64,000 bases of DNA from an uncultured Pseudomonadota bacterium. Lineage in GTDB: Bacteria > Pseudomonadota > Gammaproteobacteria > Burkholderiales > SG8-39. Within the stretch, counting starts at the first letter, position 1. Each line of letters begins with the position of its first letter. Both the position numbers and the translations under genes were made by a program. Under the pieces are notes generated by a model. That model saw only the letters and a list, made by a program, of their open reading frames with translations, was not told where the DNA came from and did not search any database. Location: assembly GCA_903921325.1 (NCBI GenBank), contig CAIXPL010000004.1, positions 62,001 to 126,000 of the forward strand, given 5' to 3'. This document shows positions 26,951-34,695 of this stretch, one piece after another.

Positions 26951-27835
26951 CTACTTTCTAACCCCCGGTGTCTCAATCGCGAGCCCCTGTGCACGCCAGG
27001 CCAGAAACAGTTCCAGATCAAGATATTCCGCGGCGCCGTAGGGCCACATTTCGGCACGCACACCCGACAGGCAACTGCGAAACCGTCGATGCAACGACCC
27101 GGCCTTTTGCCATTCAATGCGATAAATCGGATAGGCATTCGGTTGGCCCTGACTGATGGTCTCGGCCAGCAGCCGGCGCCCCCAGTTTTGCTCATGGCAG
27201 TTGTTGCACGCGAGATTCATCTGGCCCATGCGGCGGTAGTACAGCGCTTGCCCAGCTTCGAAATGCGCGCGTGCCGGCCCTTCGATCGACACCCCGATCG
27301 GCATGCCGCGCGACATCGAACCGACATAGGCCGCGATCGCGATTGCATCATCCGATTCCGCTGTGAACGCGGGTGCCCTCTGGTGCGTCACCCGGCAGGC
27401 GTCGATGCGCCCCGACAGATTGAGGAGCCGGGCAAGGGTCGTGTCAAATTGTGGGTAGTGCGCCGCCACCCCTGCCATGCTGCGCGTTGCCTCACCGTGA
27501 CACTGGGCGCACGCGATGTTCGCGCTGCCGGCCGGCGATGACCACAGCTGCGCACCACGGTCGAGCCACAGTTGCGCCGGGTTGGCGAAATCATCGGCTT
27601 GCATTGCCTTGATGGCAGGTGCCTGAAAGCTCAGCCCCGAGCGCAATGCATCCAGTCCGATCACCCGTTGCTGAGCAAGGGCGGGCGCAACCGATAGCAG
27701 CAGACCGGTAGTGATCAGCAGGGCGAGGCGCGTCATGACTGACCCGATCCCAGCGGCCGTCCGACGCGCGACTCGGGTAGACGCTGCCCGCACCTCATCG
27801 GGCGCACGCCGCGCTGCAACAAGTCTGTGGCTCAT
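26951..27835 (-). CDS. soxA: Sulfur-oxidation diheme cytochrome SoxA
   Basis: 294 residues from the ATG at 27835, which overlaps the soxX stop (ATGA). The signal peptide proper begins at an internal Met (residue 34, position 27736: TRLALLITTGLLLSVAPALA), so that may be the true start. Two haem sites, CAQCH and CNNCH, and the active-site Cys in RSCLSGVRAE are present. SoxAX is the periplasmic cytochrome complex that links thiosulfate to the SoxY carrier Cys. No soxYZ, soxB or soxCD is found in the window. Confidence 0.92.
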   Translation of the reverse strand: MSHRLVAARRAPDEVRAASTRVARRTAAGIGSVMTRLALLITTGLLLSVAPALAQQRVIGLDALRSGLSFQAPAIKAMQADDFANPAQLWLDRGAQLWSSPAGSANIACAQCHGEATRSMAGVAAHYPQFDTTLARLLNLSGRIDACRVTHQRAPAFTAESDDAIAIAAYVGSMSRGMPIGVSIEGPARAHFEAGQALYYRRMGQMNLACNNCHEQNWGRRLLAETISQGQPNAYPIYRIEWQKAGSLHRRFRSCLSGVRAEMWPYGAAEYLDLELFLAWRAQGLAIETPGVRK

Positions 27836-28329
27836 CGCAGTGTCTCCAGATACCGCACCACATCTTCGATCCCTTGTGCATCGAGTACCGGATGTCCCGC
27901 AAAAGCCGCAGCCACGCGCACCCTGCCCTCAACCCGATAATAGGCGGGCATGATGGATTGCGGGTTGATACGGCTTGAGTCGACCACGCGCAGGCGCAGT
28001 TGCCCTGCGTTCAGCCGAGCGCCGACCTGATCCAGTGGGGGCCCGAGATCACCCATGGCCTGCGAATCGCCGCCTGGCACCTGGTGACAGAGCACGCAGT
28101 TGGCGGTCCGTGAGAACACGAGTGCGCGTCCGCGCGCCGCTTCACCAGACAATCCGCCCAGGGCCTCATTGATGGCGCCGGCTTCGACCCTGAAAGGCAA
28201 CAGATCGTCATCGGCCCGGCTAGCCGAGGCGGCGAACACCAAGACCAAGGCCAACGCCAATGAACACGCACGGGCGGACGAACACAAGGCGCTGCGCGCG
28301 ACGCGTGCGAACCGGGACAACATGCACAT
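27832..28329 (-). CDS. soxX: Sulfur-oxidation monohaem cytochrome SoxX
   Basis: 165 residues from the ATG at 28329 (28323 and an in-frame start at 28398 are alternatives). A signal peptide (SLALALVLVFAASASRA) is followed by ARGRALVFSRTANCVLCHQVPGG with one haem motif CVLCH; the distal Met ligand is probably in NPQSIMPAYY. It is the small subunit of periplasmic SoxAX. It is translationally coupled to soxA (ATGA) and starts 27 bases after the Bug receptor stop, so the receptor, soxX and soxA may be one transcript. Confidence 0.88.
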   Translation of the reverse strand: MCMLSRFARVARSALCSSARACSLALALVLVFAASASRADDDLLPFRVEAGAINEALGGLSGEAARGRALVFSRTANCVLCHQVPGGDSQAMGDLGPPLDQVGARLNAGQLRLRVVDSSRINPQSIMPAYYRVEGRVRVAAAFAGHPVLDAQGIEDVVRYLETLR

Positions 28330-28355
28330 CCGCAGCGGCGGCGTCGGTTCGACGC

Positions 28356-29390
28356 CTATTCGACGTGCGCGCCCGAGGCCTTGATTGCACGTCCCCACTG
28401 ATCCATCTCCTTGGCAATGAAAGCGGCGAATTCCGCCGGGCTATTTCCCCTGGGCTCAAGCCCCTGCGCGGCCAGTGTCGTCTTTGCCTCGGGCGTGGCG
28501 AGCGAGCGCCGGATCGCGGCATTGAGCTTGTTGATCACCTCGGCCGGCGTGCCCGCCGGGGCCACGACACCGCTCCAGAATGAAATCTCGAATTGCGGCA
28601 AGCCGGCCTCAATCACGGTGGGCACCTCGGGATAGGCCGGGTTGCGCTCGCGCGATGTCACCACCAACGCCCGTAACTTTCCCGCGCGAATGTGCGGCCC
28701 AAGGTTGGCAAAACTCTCAAACACCATCTGCACCTGGCCTGCGAGCAGGTCAGCCACAGCCGGGCCGCCGCCCTTGTAGGGCACATGAACGATGTCGGTG
28801 TTGGTGATCATCTTGAACAATTCACCGGCCAGGTGCAGGGGGGTGCCACTGCCGGCCGACGCAAAATTGAGCTTGCCCGGATGCGCGCGGGCGAGGTCGA
28901 TCAGTTCACGCACACTGGTTGCCGGCACCGAGGGGTGGACCGCGAGCACCAGCGGACCGATCGATACCATGCTCACCGGCGCAAACGATGACCGCGGATC
29001 ATAGCCAAGCTTCGGGTACATCCCGGGTGCTATCCCCAGGGTGCTGGTGCTGCCATAGAGCAAAGTGTAGCCATCGGCGGGCGCGTTGGCGGCGGCCTCG
29101 GAACCGACTGTGCCACCCGCGCCGGGATGATTGTCGATCAGCACCTGTTGGCCAAGGGACTCGGCGAGTTTCTGCGCGACCAGCCGACCGACGATATCGG
29201 TTGGGCCACCCGGTGGGAAGGGCACCACCAGGCGCAAGGGATGGGTTGGATACGATTGAGCACAGACACCGGTGGCTACCAGCACCAGGCCGGCAGCACT
29301 GGTTGCGAGCAATTTCCGAACCAAACTTGGACTGAGGAAGCTGCGCGCCCCCCACAGTCTGATGACTTTAGTTTGACAGTTGTTCGACAT
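28356..29390 (-). CDS. Bug/TctC family substrate-binding protein
   Basis: 344 residues from the ATG at 29390. Signal peptide (LLATSAAGLVLVATGVCA), then the family hallmark YPTHPLRLVVPFPPGGPTDI, ligand loops DNHPGAGGTVGSE and APADGYTLLYGS, and VPYKGGGPAVADLLAG. A periplasmic receptor for an organic acid. It lies upstream of soxXA on the same strand; no TctA/TctB partner is visible. An in-frame start at 29423 is less likely. Confidence 0.92.
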   Translation of the reverse strand: MSNNCQTKVIRLWGARSFLSPSLVRKLLATSAAGLVLVATGVCAQSYPTHPLRLVVPFPPGGPTDIVGRLVAQKLAESLGQQVLIDNHPGAGGTVGSEAAANAPADGYTLLYGSTSTLGIAPGMYPKLGYDPRSSFAPVSMVSIGPLVLAVHPSVPATSVRELIDLARAHPGKLNFASAGSGTPLHLAGELFKMITNTDIVHVPYKGGGPAVADLLAGQVQMVFESFANLGPHIRAGKLRALVVTSRERNPAYPEVPTVIEAGLPQFEISFWSGVVAPAGTPAEVINKLNAAIRRSLATPEAKTTLAAQGLEPRGNSPAEFAAFIAKEMDQWGRAIKASGAHVE

Positions 29391-29423
29391 TAGAGTGAAT
29401 GGGTATAGTGCACTGAATGACAT

Positions 29424-29821
29424 TGGCCCACGGGCTATGCGAGAGGCCGCTAAGTAAATCAGGTCCCTCGACGTTCAGTGTGGAATCTTACTTGAGCCTA
29501 CCAATTCCGTAGAAATGGTTAAGCGCAATCTGAACGCTTCATCTCAACCAGAGCACGGGATTAATACCGGCGCGCTGATCTCGGACGATGCTGCGAGAGC
29601 ATTGTTGGCCAGGCTTGCCCTCTTGGGTGGAAAGTGGCGGGAGATTTGCAGCGAGTTGGACTCTGCTGGGTATGGACCTCTTGGAGCTTGCTGCGGGCGA
29701 ACCAGTTGGCCCCAACCCCGCAGCAAGCTTCAAACTATGTAGGCTCGACATTGCGGGCTTGGCGGCGAAGAAGGGCTTGTCCCTCAAGTAGCATCTTCCT
29801 GATCCCCAGGCTCTGGACCTG
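29424..29821. other. Gene-free boundary region before the second toxin-antitoxin cluster
   Basis: No recognisable gene. A 75-codon frame at 29515-29742 (NASSQPEHGINTGALISDDA...) resembles nothing I know and runs through the hairpin below. The notable feature is a long inverted repeat at 29681-29733. Confidence 0.5.
29681..29733. repeat. Long near-perfect inverted repeat (17-bp arms)
   Basis: TTGGAGCTTGCTGCGGG (29681-29697) pairs with CCCGCAGCAAGCTTCAA (29717-29733), 16 of 17 positions matching. The 19-base centre contains a further GTTGG/CCAAC stem. It lies about 90 bp beyond the end of the pemK-like toxin gene. It could be a terminator or the relic of a mobile-element end. Confidence 0.65.
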
Positions 29822-30169
29822 TTACCCGATCACATCGGCAGCGACCTCACGCAGCGTCTTGATGTCGGCCGCCGAGAGGCGGCCCATGACGCGCAAGACG
29901 AGTCCTTGCTCGATGGTAGTGAAAACCGGCTTGAGCACCGACTCCTTGACGAGCCCGGCACCTTGCCAGTCGCCGACCGTCGCCTCGCCGAAGGCAAGCG
30001 GTGTGCGCACCTGACTCGTGATGGCCATGATCACGATGTCGCGCCGGCTGGCGTTGTAGCCGTGGCTTGAGACGACAACGGCCGGGCGCTTCTTGGTGCC
30101 CGACTGATCGGTGAACGGAAACGGTACCAACACCACGTCGCCGAAGCTGAACCTTGAGGTGGCGGCCAT
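29822..30169 (-). CDS. PemK/MazF-family toxin
   Basis: 115 residues. FSFGDVVLVPFPFTDQSGTKKRPAVVVSS is the PemK/MazF opening, followed by VIMAITSQVR and a C-terminal MGRLSAADIKTL. An RNA-cleaving toxin of the cytoplasm. It starts 3 bases downstream of a small antitoxin-like gene. It differs clearly from the mazF at 7944, so this is a second independent module. Confidence 0.88.
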   Translation of the reverse strand: MAATSRFSFGDVVLVPFPFTDQSGTKKRPAVVVSSHGYNASRRDIVIMAITSQVRTPLAFGEATVGDWQGAGLVKESVLKPVFTTIEQGLVLRVMGRLSAADIKTLREVAADVIG

Positions 30170-30172
30170 CGA

Positions 30173-30373
30173 TTACAGCCGGTCGTAAGCCGCGTCCTCG
30201 TCGTTGTCCCACACCTTGGAGAAGCTGGCTTCGCTGGCCTTGGCCGCAGCATGGGTGAGGCGCTGCTCATCCTCACGGGCGCGCAGGAAATCGACGAAGT
30301 CCTCGACCTCGGCCAGGCGCTGCGGGGGGAGCTGCTTGATCTTGTCGAACAAGACCTGATCGGGTGCGTTCAT
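30173..30373 (-). CDS. DUF2281-like antitoxin for the PemK-type toxin
   Basis: 66 residues: KIKQLPPQRLAEVEDFVDFL followed by a charged tail (LTHAAAKASEASFSKVWDND). The LPP-R--EV-DFVDFL pattern is that of DUF2281-type antitoxins. It is directly upstream of the toxin gene. No DNA-binding domain is obvious, so regulation may rely on the XRE-type gene upstream on the same strand. Confidence 0.75.
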   Translation of the reverse strand: MNAPDQVLFDKIKQLPPQRLAEVEDFVDFLRAREDEQRLTHAAAKASEASFSKVWDNDEDAAYDRL

Positions 30374-30418
30374 GGCATCGACTCCTTCGGGTTCCTCTTC
30401 TCGCTGCTGCCGCGCTGG

Positions 30419-30826
30419 TCAGCGCGTCATGGCCTGGGCCAAGGCCATCTCGATCATGCGTGCGACGAACTGCTGGCGCGACTTGGGCAGTTGGGCCACG
30501 GCCTCGATCTGCTGCTGCCACTGCGGCACCGGCCCGCGCTTGCCGCGCGCGGCCTTGGCTTGCTCTTCGCCGAACAAGACCTCCAGCGAGACCGCCAACG
30601 TACTGGCCACCACGGGCAAGGCTGACACCGGGATGCACCGTCTGCCGGCCTCATAGGCATGCACCGTCTGCTGCGACACGCCCAGCGCCTCAGCCAGTTG
30701 CGTCTGCGTGACGCTGCGCGCCTTGCGCAAGGAGGCGATGCGTTCGCCGAGGGTTACGAAGAACTGGCACTCGTCGCTGCTGATGGCCATGGCTGCTGAG
30801 GGTGCGTCGTGCAAGAGAGCAGCCAT
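30419..30826 (-). CDS. XRE-family helix-turn-helix regulator
   Basis: 135 residues from the ATG at 30826 (a TTG at 30838 is in frame). The HTH is ERIASLRKARSVTQTQLAEA, then LGVSQQTVHAYEAGRR, followed by IPVSALPVVASTLAVSLEVL; the C-terminal third is Gln/Arg-rich and helical. It is a DNA-binding repressor-like protein. It lies 45 bases upstream of the DUF2281/PemK pair on the same strand and may regulate it, or be a relic antitoxin of another pair. Confidence 0.85.
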   Translation of the reverse strand: MAALLHDAPSAAMAISSDECQFFVTLGERIASLRKARSVTQTQLAEALGVSQQTVHAYEAGRRCIPVSALPVVASTLAVSLEVLFGEEQAKAARGKRGPVPQWQQQIEAVAQLPKSRQQFVARMIEMALAQAMTR

Positions 30827-30961
30827 GACGATATCCAAAGCGTGGTGCGGTGCTGGTCAGCATATCGCAATACGTGGTACAACAAAAGCGAGTTATTTAT
30901 TTAGCTGCCTGTTCGCCGCAAAGCCCCTGCGCCGCAGTCGGACAAAGAGGAGTCCGATCCC

Positions 30962-31044
30962 GTGGCACGCATCCCCGAGACTGAGCTTGAGCGGCTGAAA
31001 AGTGAGGTGAGCGTGCAGCGCCTGGCCGAAGCCCAAGCAGCGCG
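30962..31044 (+). pseudogene. N-terminal fragment resembling a CHC2 zinc-finger DNA primase
   Basis: From a GTG the sequence reads ARIPETELERLKSEVSVQRL then AEAQ. This is like the start of CHC2-type primases carried by plasmids and integrative elements, just before the zinc finger. The zinc finger itself is missing. After about 27 codons similarity ends, and a different frame reads KQRAVMDVIEALLVRQGR then stop. It looks like the remains of a mobile element joined to other debris. Assigned from memory of the family pattern. Confidence 0.4.
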
Positions 31045-31105
31045 CGGTGATGGATGTGATCGAGGCCTTGCTGGTGCGGCAGGGCCGCTGAAGACGGGAG
31101 CGACG

Positions 31106-31369
31106 ATGAACGCTGTGGTGTTCGAGCATGTGCCGGTGGCCGAGTTGCCGGAGAAGTGGCGCGCGAAGTTGACCCAGGCCGGCAGCGCCACGGTGACGGT
31201 GCGCATCGAGGAAGAAGCGCAGGCCGCCGCACCGGTCGAGGAATTCGTCACCGACGATCCGGCATTCGGCATCTGGCGCGACCGCGATGACATGGCCGAC
31301 GTGGCGGCCTACGTGCGCAAGATTCGCGAGCCGCGCTACAACCGCGACGGCTCGCGCAACGAACCCTGA
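31106..31369 (+). CDS. Putative antitoxin of a vapBC-like pair
   Basis: 87 residues from the ATG at 31106 with GGGAG upstream. MNAVVFEHVPVAELPEKWRA, then an acidic middle and FGIWRDRDDMADVAAYVRKI, a compact toxin-binding-like tail. I do not recognise a named family. The gene is followed after 2 bases by the start of a PIN-domain toxin frame that is broken, which is why an antitoxin role is suggested. The frame is open upstream into the primase-like fragment, but the ribosome-binding site supports the inner start. Confidence 0.6.
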   Translation: MNAVVFEHVPVAELPEKWRAKLTQAGSATVTVRIEEEAQAAAPVEEFVTDDPAFGIWRDRDDMADVAAYVRKIREPRYNRDGSRNEP

Positions 31370-31371
31370 TA

Positions 31372-31440
31372 ATGCTGGTCGATACCGATGTGCTGATCTG
31401 ACATCTGCGCTGGTACCAGCGGCTCACACTAAAGACCTGA
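31372..31440 (+). pseudogene. Broken vapC (PIN toxin) start
   Basis: ATG at 31372, 2 bases after the antitoxin stop, reads MLVDTDVLI then TGA, then HLRWYQRLTLKT and another stop. M-L-V-D-T-D-V-L-I is the classic PIN-domain start with the first acidic residue, and the TGA stands where such toxins often have Trp. No further PIN sequence follows, so the toxin is both interrupted and truncated. Confidence 0.6.
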
Positions 31441-31723
31441 ACCCGGCACCCTCCTATGCCAGAGCCACTTTGAAATCGGCGAGCAGGCGCTGACGGTCGA
31501 ACTTCTTGGGCATCGCGTAAGCGGGCGAGTCCAACTCGGCCAAGAGCATGCCTTCCATAGGTTCTGGCAGTTCGGCCTGCGGCGAGCGCACCCGAGTTCG
31601 ACACTTTGATGTCTTAAAGGGCAGTTTTTAAGCCTTTTGACCTCAAGGACCTGGACGATATCTTCAAATAAGTACACCCAGGGGTGCCGAGACAAATCAT
31701 GTATGTGATAGTAATATACAAAG
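31441..31723. other. Decayed sequence between broken vapC and brnTA
   Basis: On the minus strand a frame ending at about 31457 reads MEGMLLAELDSPAYAMPKKF then DRQRLLADFKVALA and stop. It looks like the C-terminus of a lost protein that I cannot name. Towards 31700 the sequence becomes AT-rich, and TGTAT-N12-ATACA (31699-31720) is an imperfect palindrome just before brnT, a candidate operator. Confidence 0.35.
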
Positions 31724-32026
31724 ATGATTGATCTAGCCAAGATCAGCGGCTTCAATTGGGACGCTGGCAATGCTCGCAAAAGTGAAGACAAGCACGGCGT
31801 CTCTATGGCGGAGGCGGAGCAGGTGTTTTTCAACACCCCGCTGCTGATCCTGGAGGATGCAGCACACAGCGCCCAGGAGATCCGCATTCATGCGCTGGGA
31901 AAGACGGACGAAGGGCGAGCCTTGCACATCAGCTTCACCCTACGCAAAGCAGGAACCTTGATTCGGGTTATTTCTGCCCGAGACATGCACCGAAAGGAGC
32001 GAGCGATTTATGACCAAGCCAAATAA
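31724..32026 (+). CDS. brnT: BrnT-family RNase toxin
   Basis: 100 residues. The BrnT pattern is clear: FNWDAGNARKSEDKHGVSMA, EAEQVFFNTPLLILED, then ISFTLRKAGTLIRVISARDM and HRKERAIYDQ. BrnT is a RelE-fold ribonuclease inhibiting translation. The toxin gene comes first, as usual for brnTA, and overlaps the antitoxin start by 17 bases. All recognisable conserved positions are intact. Confidence 0.92.
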   Translation: MIDLAKISGFNWDAGNARKSEDKHGVSMAEAEQVFFNTPLLILEDAAHSAQEIRIHALGKTDEGRALHISFTLRKAGTLIRVISARDMHRKERAIYDQAK

Positions 32027-32288
32027 GGCCCCTTTGAAAGCAACGCCGAGGTTCGCCAGCGAAAAGGCCGAGCGGGCGTACTGGGAGTCTCATGACTCCA
32101 CGGACCATCTGGATTGGAGCCAAGCCCAGAAGGTCTCCCTCCCCAATCTCAAGCCAACGACCAAAACAATTTCTCTGCGCTTGCCTCAGCACTTGCTTGA
32201 CTCGATCAAGTCGGCAGCGAATTCGCGCGACGTGCCTTATCAGTCACTGATCAAAGTCTGGCTGCAGGAAAAATTGCACAACCATTGA
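32010..32288 (+). CDS. brnA: BrnA-family antitoxin
   Basis: 92 residues with AAGGAG 9 bases upstream of the ATG. The N-terminal part (ERAYWESHDSTDHLDWSQA) binds the toxin. The C-terminal ribbon-helix-helix (TISLRLPQHLLDSIKSAANS then RDVPYQSLIKVWLQEKL) binds the operon promoter. It neutralises BrnT and autorepresses. Confidence 0.92.
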   Translation: MTKPNKAPLKATPRFASEKAERAYWESHDSTDHLDWSQAQKVSLPNLKPTTKTISLRLPQHLLDSIKSAANSRDVPYQSLIKVWLQEKLHNH

Positions 32289-32549
32289 ATAGTCACTAAC
32301 CATGGAAAAAGGTCCTGCTCGACTTAGCACGCGACAGCAACCGTGATGAGGATCCGACCGAGCGTGCTTCCATAGACAGCGTGCTAAACGCTGCCCAAAC
32401 TAAAGTACCCACTAGGATCGGTATAGGCGAGGGGGTTGTTTAGCACATGGGCGTAGCGGTCGTAGCTCGCTCGACTGTGCCGCTTCGGCGTCTTCTATCA
32501 CCGCAGTATATAGTGGCACTTCCCCGTTTGAATCGAGGCAATTCATCCG

Positions 32550-33629
32550 ATGCTGCCCAGTCATTTTCAGTCGACCGAAATCAATCCTGCGCGCCTGGCC
32601 GGGCTGTTCCGCCAGGAGTTCGCGCTCTCGGCAGTCAAAAAGGGCGAGACTATCGCCGTGGTGTCTGATCTGGGCACCCGACGCGAGTATGTCGAGGCCT
32701 CGTTTGCCGCCGCTGATGAGCTCGGCGCTGACATCTACGAGATGTGCGTGAACTCGGTGCCGTCCTGGACCAAGGTCGGTGTGCCCACGATAGGCCAATG
32801 CAAGGGCACTCTGGAAGCCCTGTGCCAGGTTGACCTGATCGTGATTTTTCATGTGCCCCTCTTTGCCAGCTGGCTGCGCACCGTGATGCAAAAAGGCGTT
32901 CGCGTGCTGATGATCATCGACGCACCCGATGATCTCGATCAACTCATGTCCCCACCAGGTCTCAAGGAAGCACTCAAGTACGCCGACTCGGTCTATAGCG
33001 CAGCGCAACGGATACAGGTCACCAGCAAGGCGGGCACTGATTTCACCTACGAGCGCGGTGAATATCCGACCATGATCCAGTGGGGCTACGCCGATGAGCC
33101 CGGTCATTTCGATCACTGGGGCGGCGGGCATATTCACACCTTCCCCAACGAAGGCAGTGCTACCGGGACGGTCGTGTTCCAACCCGGTGACATCGTCATC
33201 CTGCCCTACTGCCGCTATGTGCAGGACCCGGTGCGAGTGACCTTGCGCGAAGGTCATGTGGTGGATATTCAGGGTGGGCTGGACGCCAAGCTGATGGCCG
33301 ACTGGCTGGCCGAAGGCAAAACCTCGGCGACCGATCAGGACCCGTACGCGGTATCCCACCTGGGATGGGGCATGAATCCGCAATCGCGCTGGAACTGGCT
33401 GGGCCTTACCAGCGGCAACCCCGAGCGCAATCGCGCCGCGGCGCGGGTATTTGCCGGCAACTTCCTCTTCAGCACTGGCCCCAACACGCAGGGCGGTGGC
33501 AAGCGCACCACCCGCGGGCATTACGATGTGCCGATGCGGGATTGCACCGTGACCTTGGATGGCAAGGTGGTCATCGAAGAAGGTCAAATCGTTGATGAGC
33601 GCATGCGGGTTGCCCGCGTACCGCGTTAG
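32550..33629 (+). CDS. NicX-like (2,5-dihydroxypyridine 5,6-dioxygenase/M29-like) protein, copy 2
   Basis: 359 residues. Same family as the gene at 25682. Candidate iron ligands His270 (AVSHLGWGMNP), His324 and Asp326 (RGHYDVPMRD) agree with the NicX set and spacing. Also shared are the SKAGTDFTYERG segment and FAGNFLFSTGPN. It is followed after 23 bases by a gentisate-dioxygenase-like cupin on the same strand, so both may act in one ring-cleavage route. The substrate is unproven. Confidence 0.78.
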   Translation: MLPSHFQSTEINPARLAGLFRQEFALSAVKKGETIAVVSDLGTRREYVEASFAAADELGADIYEMCVNSVPSWTKVGVPTIGQCKGTLEALCQVDLIVIFHVPLFASWLRTVMQKGVRVLMIIDAPDDLDQLMSPPGLKEALKYADSVYSAAQRIQVTSKAGTDFTYERGEYPTMIQWGYADEPGHFDHWGGGHIHTFPNEGSATGTVVFQPGDIVILPYCRYVQDPVRVTLREGHVVDIQGGLDAKLMADWLAEGKTSATDQDPYAVSHLGWGMNPQSRWNWLGLTSGNPERNRAAARVFAGNFLFSTGPNTQGGGKRTTRGHYDVPMRDCTVTLDGKVVIEEGQIVDERMRVARVPR

Positions 33630-33652
33630 CAGCGCACGGCATACGCACAACA

Positions 33653-34687
33653 ATGAGTGCAACCTCGAATCGACCCGATGCCCAATTGATCGCGGCACTT
33701 GAAGCGGCCGACTATCACCCGCTGTGGACCCGCTACAAGCAGATCACCCCGATCAAGCCGGCCGCGAAGGACACACCACGGCTGTGGCCCTGGCGTGATT
33801 TCGCACCATTTGCCGAACGGGCGGCCAAGGAAGTGCCGATTGAGGACATCGAGCGGCGCGCGATCATTCTCACCCACCCAGCCTTTGGCGGTGCCACCAC
33901 CACCACGGCCAATCTGATCGCGGCCTTCACGATACTCGAACCGGGCGACCATGCCGTGCCGCATCGTCACACCACGGCGGCCATTCGCTTCGCAACCCAC
34001 GCCGAAGGCGCGGTCACCATCGTCAATGGCCGACGCTGCGAGATGCAGCCGGGCGATCTCGTGCTCACGCCGCCCATGTGCTGGCACGGTCACATCAATG
34101 AGGGAACGCGGCGCACCTACTGGTTCGATGCAGCCAACATCCCACTGATCTGCGGACTCGATGCCAATTTCTTTGAACCCGGCAGCCGCAGTGACGAGCA
34201 GTTCTGGAAGGTTGACGAAGGCGATGAGCGCCTGTACGCCGCAAGCGGCCTGCAAGTGGCAAGCGACGCTGTGCAACCAGCCCCGCTGCAGTCGGGAAAG
34301 TATCACTACCCGGGCGTGGCCACCCGCGCCATGCTCGATGCACTGCCACGCACAGCCGATGGCGAGCGATCGCTGCGCTATACCAACCCGCAGACCGGCG
34401 GCCCGGTGATGGCGACGCTAGACTGTCAGGCAACGCGCCTTGCCCGGGGTGCGGCTACCCGCGCGCGCCGCGCCACTCATAATGCGATTGCGTTGGTCGT
34501 CTCGGGCGAAGGATGTTCAACGGTCGGCGATCAGCGCTTCGAGTGGCAGCAGGATGATGTGTTCACCATCCCGCACTGGACCTGGGCGAGCCATCAGGCG
34601 CGCTCGCCCGAGGCCGACCTGTTCATCGTCTCCGACCGCCCGGTCTTTGAGGCCCTCGATCTGTTGCGCATCGAACGCGAGGCGTAG
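33653..34687 (+). CDS. Gentisate 1,2-dioxygenase-like bicupin
   Basis: 344 residues, two cupin domains. First-cupin iron ligands are visible as His104 and His106 (VPHRHTTAAIRF) and His145 (CWHGHINEG). The family cleaves gentisate or related salicylates next to the carboxylate to give maleylpyruvate-type products. It lies downstream of the NicX-like gene and ends 9 bases from the convergent monooxygenase/reductase fusion gene. Substrate preference (gentisate, salicylate or 1-hydroxy-2-naphthoate) cannot be told from sequence alone. Confidence 0.88.
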   Translation: MSATSNRPDAQLIAALEAADYHPLWTRYKQITPIKPAAKDTPRLWPWRDFAPFAERAAKEVPIEDIERRAIILTHPAFGGATTTTANLIAAFTILEPGDHAVPHRHTTAAIRFATHAEGAVTIVNGRRCEMQPGDLVLTPPMCWHGHINEGTRRTYWFDAANIPLICGLDANFFEPGSRSDEQFWKVDEGDERLYAASGLQVASDAVQPAPLQSGKYHYPGVATRAMLDALPRTADGERSLRYTNPQTGGPVMATLDCQATRLARGAATRARRATHNAIALVVSGEGCSTVGDQRFEWQQDDVFTIPHWTWASHQARSPEADLFIVSDRPVFEALDLLRIEREA

Positions 34688-34695
34688 CGGGCCTG

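Noticed and set aside
29515-29742. 75-codon plus-strand frame as a small gene
   Set aside because: No ribosome-binding site, no resemblance to known families, and it runs through a long inverted repeat.
32324-32388. TTAGCACGC ... GCGTGCTAA inverted repeat after brnA
   Set aside because: 9-bp arms about 45 bp apart with no supporting element genes; could be chance, not listed as a feature.
32412-33698. 428-codon minus-strand open frame opposite the second NicX-like gene
   Set aside because: No domain seen; the plus-strand frame has intact metal-ligand motifs and family sequence.
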